From: Prosapia bicincta
Taxonomy: Eukaryota; Arthropoda; Insecta; Hemiptera; Cercopidae
NCBI GenBank assembly: GCA_036971475.1
Contig: JBAIZL010000002.1
Span: 228,240,143-228,304,142 of the forward strand
Reading direction: 5' to 3'
Length of the DNA: 64,000 bases
Of the stretch, positions 59,615 through 64,000 are shown one piece after another. A program made the position numbers and the translations under genes. Every line of letters starts with the position of its first letter. Positions within the stretch are counted from its first letter, which is position 1. The notes under the pieces were generated by a model. The model saw only the letters and a program-made list of their open reading frames with translations, did not search any database and was not told where the DNA came from.

Positions 59615-59865
59615 CTGTTTAAGAAATAGTTTGTGTTTAATTTTAAAAAATATGACTATAATAAAAACAAATTAAACTTACAACATTTAACATCATTTTT
59701 CCAGCTTTACAGATTTATTTTTTTGAGACCAAAACATAATAATACAGAAACAATACAGTTCAATATATACTCATTACAACATTAAATACCCAGTATTGGT
59801 TTATTTTAGAGTAGTATTTTAATCACAGAGAACATTGCCAAATTTAAATTAAACCTTGTACTTGA

Positions 59866-60177
59866 TCCACTGTGGATTAAATTATTTGTGATCCGAGCAA
59901 TCTAGTGGCATAAGTTAATTTGTTGCCTCAAGTGATCATGGTAACTGAATTGTGTTGCAAAAAAAACAATGCTTAGACATGAGAAATATGCTAATCTGAA
60001 GAATAGAGATGGTAACACATTAAAAAGGTCAAGCACACTAAACATTCTACAACAAAAAAGAACACAGTTTCTTGGAAGTAACAACAAAAATCGATGACAA
60101 GAATCTCTTGTCTGTATGGTCACTAAAAATATTTTGTAGGGACGAGAGAGTTTCGTCCATAGTAGGCAATGGCCTAA
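59866..60177 (+). mobile_element. Left-end fragment of the CCCATTGCGGATT piggyBac family
   Basis: GGATTAAATTATTTGTGATC and GGTAACTGAATTGTGTTG match the left end at 57173-57265. It is truncated by the inverted copy that starts at 60178. Confidence 0.6.
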
Positions 60178-61190
60178 CCCATTGCTGATTACTGCTGCAA
60201 ATTATGTGTCACCAATTATTTTCTGCAGACCATATGAGTTTGTTAATTTTTTTGCCTCTTGAAACTATGACCATAATAAAAGATATTTTTATCCAGTTTC
60301 AGAATGACAGGACAAATAAAGTACGATTCTTATTGATGCTCTAATGGTTTCTTATAACTAACTTAGCTGCCATTTAGGTCAAACTCTTAGTCTAATCTTT
60401 ATTGTTCAGTCACATCTTCGTTGTGTTTAGCAATGGCTAATTTGAGATCATCTGAGATAGATCACATGCTATTGGATAATGAGAGTAAACTTATTTGATA
60501 GCACAATGATGGTTTAGTTTGATTGTGTGTAGTTTTTCTAATATAATGAGTGTAAATATTTTTTTGAAATTATTTTAGTTTTTTACAATTATAAAGTGAA
60601 CAAGATCATTTTCTTGTATTTATTCATGTATTTATTATTCTTGTCTTCCTACTTTCAGTAGGGTACTATTGGTATCAGTTGCTGGAACATTCTGGAAAGT
60701 ATCTCTAAGATCTTGTTGTAGTGATGGTTTAGAAGATATTTTCGTAACCAAATGATGTGTAAATATGAACTCTGATGTGTAGTATGTCTAAATTAGATAG
60801 AAAACATTTTCCCATGATTTTTAAAATACAGAACATAAGCATTATGTATGCACATACTCAACAAGTGGAGGAATTCTTTTATTATATCCCCTCTTTTATC
60901 CTTTCGGTTCTACAGGATATGATGACAGCATTTTATCAACTATGTCTATGCCTCCCATTAGTCAATCGTCATTAACAAGAGTTCGAATAAGAACATTCTT
61001 AAATCTTCTTTTTTGTATTTCAACTGTACCTATCTCATGTTTTGGGCTAAGACACAATATCTCTCTATTATCTACCGACATTTTCCTACTCTTTTCATAC
61101 AAAGCATTTAGTTTTCCTTTCTTTAACTTCATTTTAGTAATATTTATGGAAGTATTCCTCAGTTACTGCAAATAGTGCCTACCAGATCAC
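60178..61190 (-). mobile_element. piggyBac-like element, 3' part, with transposase relic
   Basis: CCCATTGCTGATT at 60178 is the inverted terminal repeat of the family at 57173-58889, and 60290-60420 repeats 58550-58720 inverted. About 61170-60820 on the minus strand encodes YEKSRKMSVDNREILC, then NDD-LMGGIDIVDKMLSSYP, the conserved MGGVDLxDQ block of piggyBac transposases. This suggests that the autonomous member gave rise to the non-autonomous copy next door. It has stops and its 5' end is missing. Confidence 0.7.
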
Positions 61191-61199
61191 AATTTTGTT

Positions 61200-61640
61200 T
61201 TGTTTAGTTCTACCTGGGGTAGTTTTGATTTTGTTTAGTTCTACAGCCAACTTCAGACTGCTGTGTGTAAATTGTCAGTCTACACATAATATCTTTATTT
61301 TCAAACCATTTAGGAGGATTAAAAAGCATGGCCTAAATTTCCACTGATGAAATTGACAATTGATGTGACTGGTTTTAGAACTTAGAACATATCAAAACAT
61401 TTTCTGCACACTGGAGACTATTGATGAATGATAAAATGTAAGACTAGCGGTTTTGAACCACCATCATTTTCTTCGGCCTTTGATACAAGAGCAACCGCTG
61501 CTTTATTTTTACCACACATGTTTTTGCCTCCATCAGTTGTAATATATTTCAAGTTTTTCAATCGAAGGTTCTTTTCATCAATGACATTTTCTACTCCCTT
61601 AAAATTATTTTCTCCACACCAGAGAACCGCTCTCATTTAA
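61200..61640 (-). pseudogene. hAT/ZBED-like transposase fragment
   Basis: The minus strand reads MRAVLWCGENNFKGVENVID, LKNLKYITTDGGKNMCGKNK, then SKPLVLHFIIHQ and, after a stop, a VNFISS segment. TDGxxxMxGxxxG followed by LHCIIHQExLC and VNFIxS is the order in hAT-derived proteins of the GTF2IRD2/ZBED type, where TDG holds a catalytic Asp. Only this central piece remains. Confidence 0.72.
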
Positions 61641-62070
61641 TTACATAGTATGAGATCTTTTTGAACCAAAAACAGTGAAGACATAAATCATTTTAAAAGC
61701 ACCTTTAAACTAAATACAATTTTAAAATAGTTATCAAACCTTGAGATTTTTATAGTTATGTCTTCTCATAGATTAGACAAGGTGAGCTCACCAAGTAAAA
61801 CATATTCGATGCTTCCCTGGCTCATGTATGAAATCAAACGCTAAGAGTTGTATTAAGTTTGGTGATGTAACTTGCTCACAAAATACCTAATAATTTGAAG
61901 GAGAATGGAAGAGTGAAAATAACCTAAAGGAAGAGAATAGCAGTTGAGTGTTGCATAAAGATAAAAAGAAAGATGTCTGCTCGCTGTTGTAGAGAAGAGA
62001 TCTGAAAATTGGCTGACTAACAAGGAACAGTTCTTTTTCATGACAGCTGTTTTGTAGTTCCTTAATTTAT
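61641..62070. other. Myosin intron, no gene seen
   Basis: No recognisable content between the hAT fragment and the Penelope-like element. Confidence 0.35.
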
Positions 62071-62712
62071 CATCATGCATTCATATGACCAACAATATAC
62101 GACAAAAAACAGAACTCGCAGAGAAGTTTCTATTAAATTAAATATCAACACAGGAATTCACATCAAACCTACAAACCACCTACAATATCTCCATTTCGAC
62201 AGCAACCACCCAATAAACATAAAACGATCCATTCCATACAGTCAAGCAATCAGGGGTAAGAGAATCTGTTCGAATGATAGGGGATTGGAAGATTTTAATA
62301 GAAAGATATCAACAGCCTTCCAGAGAAGAGGATACCCAAAAAAACTAATTCAAAACCAAATTCATTGAGCACAATCCTCGGTTCACCATAAACCACAAAC
62401 AGAACAAAATAAACTGTCTTTAATAACAGACTACCATCCTGGTCTACATAAACTCAACAAGATATTGAGAGATGGCTTCAAAATTCTTCAAGCTTCCGTC
62501 CACACCAAAAATCTTTTCACCGATCCACCGCAAATTTGGTACAAGCAACCTCCCAACTTGAAAAACATCCTAGTACATCCTAAACTACCAGACCCTGATG
62601 CAGAGAAATGACACAAACTTCCTCATGGCTCCTTCCCATGTAATATAGACCTAGATGCAAGACGTGTCCAATACACCCCTCAGCAAATAGTTTCAACAGC
62701 CAAACAACAAAA

Positions 62713-63051
62713 ATGGTCTTCAAAATACAGGGTCATCATAATTGTACATCGAAAAATGTCATATACCAGCTACAATGTAAACTTTGCTCAGCACAGTACA
62801 TAGGCCTGACCACGGATGGTCTGAATATCAGAATGAATGGCCACAGACATGATGTTAAAATTATGAATATGGATAGACCAACAGCTCAACATGCTGCGAG
62901 TCACAACATCACAACTTTTGATGACTGCTATACCACAAAAATAATTAAATCACTCCCCCCTGATTGCAATCCCTCAGAACTGAGAAGGTGGGAACTATCA
63001 TACCAGTGGTATACCAAGTCCAGAGAATCCCCTAACCTCAACATCAGATAA
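62713..63051 (+). pseudogene. GIY-YIG endonuclease domain of the Penelope-like element
   Basis: 112 open residues: CTSKNVIYQLQCKLCSAQYI then GLTTDGLNIRMNGHRHDVKI. VIY and YIG form the GIY-YIG strand pair, CxxC the finger, NxRMNGHR the catalytic Arg with His in place of the usual EH context, and PSELRRWELSYQWYTKS the C-terminal helix with the catalytic Glu. It follows the RT linker in a different frame from 62075-62368. Confidence 0.85.
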
Positions 63052-63249
63052 ATCCATTTTTTTTCCAAATAGCCTTATCTCTTTTCCCCTGACAGACTTA
63101 TATAAACTATAATCACTCATATGTTCATGGAAACAATATATATATCTTTAATCTGTGCATCTGTGACATCTGATTTCTACTCTACACAATCTGTGATTAC
63201 AATTATTTTATTTCATTCTCTCATATTTCTTTTTGTGTTTTCTCTTCGA

Positions 63250-63276
63250 TTGACAAAGACCACTGTGTGGTTGAAA
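63250..63276 (+). ncRNA. Hammerhead-like core in the Penelope 3' end
   Basis: TTGACAA, A, GACC, loop ACTGTGT, GGTT, GAAA. Same position relative to the 3' end as in the fold-backs. It resembles a hammerhead core CUGANGA-stem II-GAAA with U/A in place of the C/G pair and one extra base before stem II. Cleavage activity is not shown. Confidence 0.4.
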
Positions 63277-63373
63277 TATATCATTGTTTAAGTGCTTTTA
63301 TGTGTTTCTATTTCAAGACTACAGAGTGGACTCTTACCAAGGTAAGTCTGTCAGTCTCCTAGTCCAAAAAATC

Positions 63374-64000
<627 letters not shown>

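Overview
This window is AT-rich arthropod-type genomic DNA, most likely from a repeat-laden insect. I infer this from the spliced host gene with long introns and from the mix of mariner, Tigger/pogo, piggyBac, hAT, Jockey-type LINE, gypsy LTR and Penelope-like elements. The species cannot be fixed from the sequence.

The only host gene I can firmly reconstruct runs on the minus strand across almost the whole window. It is a class I unconventional myosin of the MYO1A/MYO1B type. Ten exons with matching splice phases were placed by hand: 59467-59614, 46320-46531, 26286-26519, 21224-21399, 18490-18626, 18215-18404, 12859-13075, 10941-11090, 4035-4121 and 864-1001. Together they give 1689 nt (563 codons). 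They cover the second half of the motor, the converter, two IQ-type light-chain-binding segments and the start of the tail. The ATP-binding N-terminus lies beyond the right edge, and the rest of the tail lies beyond the left edge or was not recognised. A partial duplicate of the 46320-46531 exon sits at 55153-55287, with compatible splice sites and a length of 135 nt.

The introns (85 bp to about 20 kb) are full of dead transposons. Left to right they hold: a piggyBac-like element (2647-3709), a Jockey-type LINE (4870-6330), an inward-facing mariner fold-back (7041-7921), a mariner 5' end (9138-9500), a Tigger/jerky transposase relic (13167-14930), a mariner (15050-16122), a Penelope endonuclease relic (17170-17540), a piggyBac relic (19700-20231), another Tigger relic (26880-27560), a gypsy-type LTR element (32481-36300), a 0.72-kb palindromic MITE (37990-38713), a LINE 3' fragment (40660-41210), a Tigger MITE with an internal 50-bp minisatellite (42645-43236), Tigger-type elements (51679-52549, 55521-56738, 63558-end), a piggyBac-type element with a Penelope fold-back nested inside it (57173-58889), a second piggyBac relic (60178-61190) and a hAT-like relic (61200-61640). 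One intact intronless ORF on the plus strand (50522-51016) encodes a multi-pass membrane protein I do not recognise.

The most unusual feature is a set of at least a dozen perfect or near-perfect inverted repeats made from the 3' termini of Penelope-like elements, often bordered by (TA)n or (TG)n arrays. In several unrelated families these termini share one compact fold: a (C/U)UGAN(G/A)A core, one extra nucleotide, a 3-6 bp stem, then GAAA. This resembles a hammerhead-ribozyme core. In the copies read here, positions 3 and 8 of the core are either C with G or U with A, as expected for a maintained base pair. Four copies or relics still carry GIY-YIG endonuclease sequence (17170-17540, 44190-44660, 57375-57790, 62713-63051), which ties these fold-backs to Penelope-like elements.
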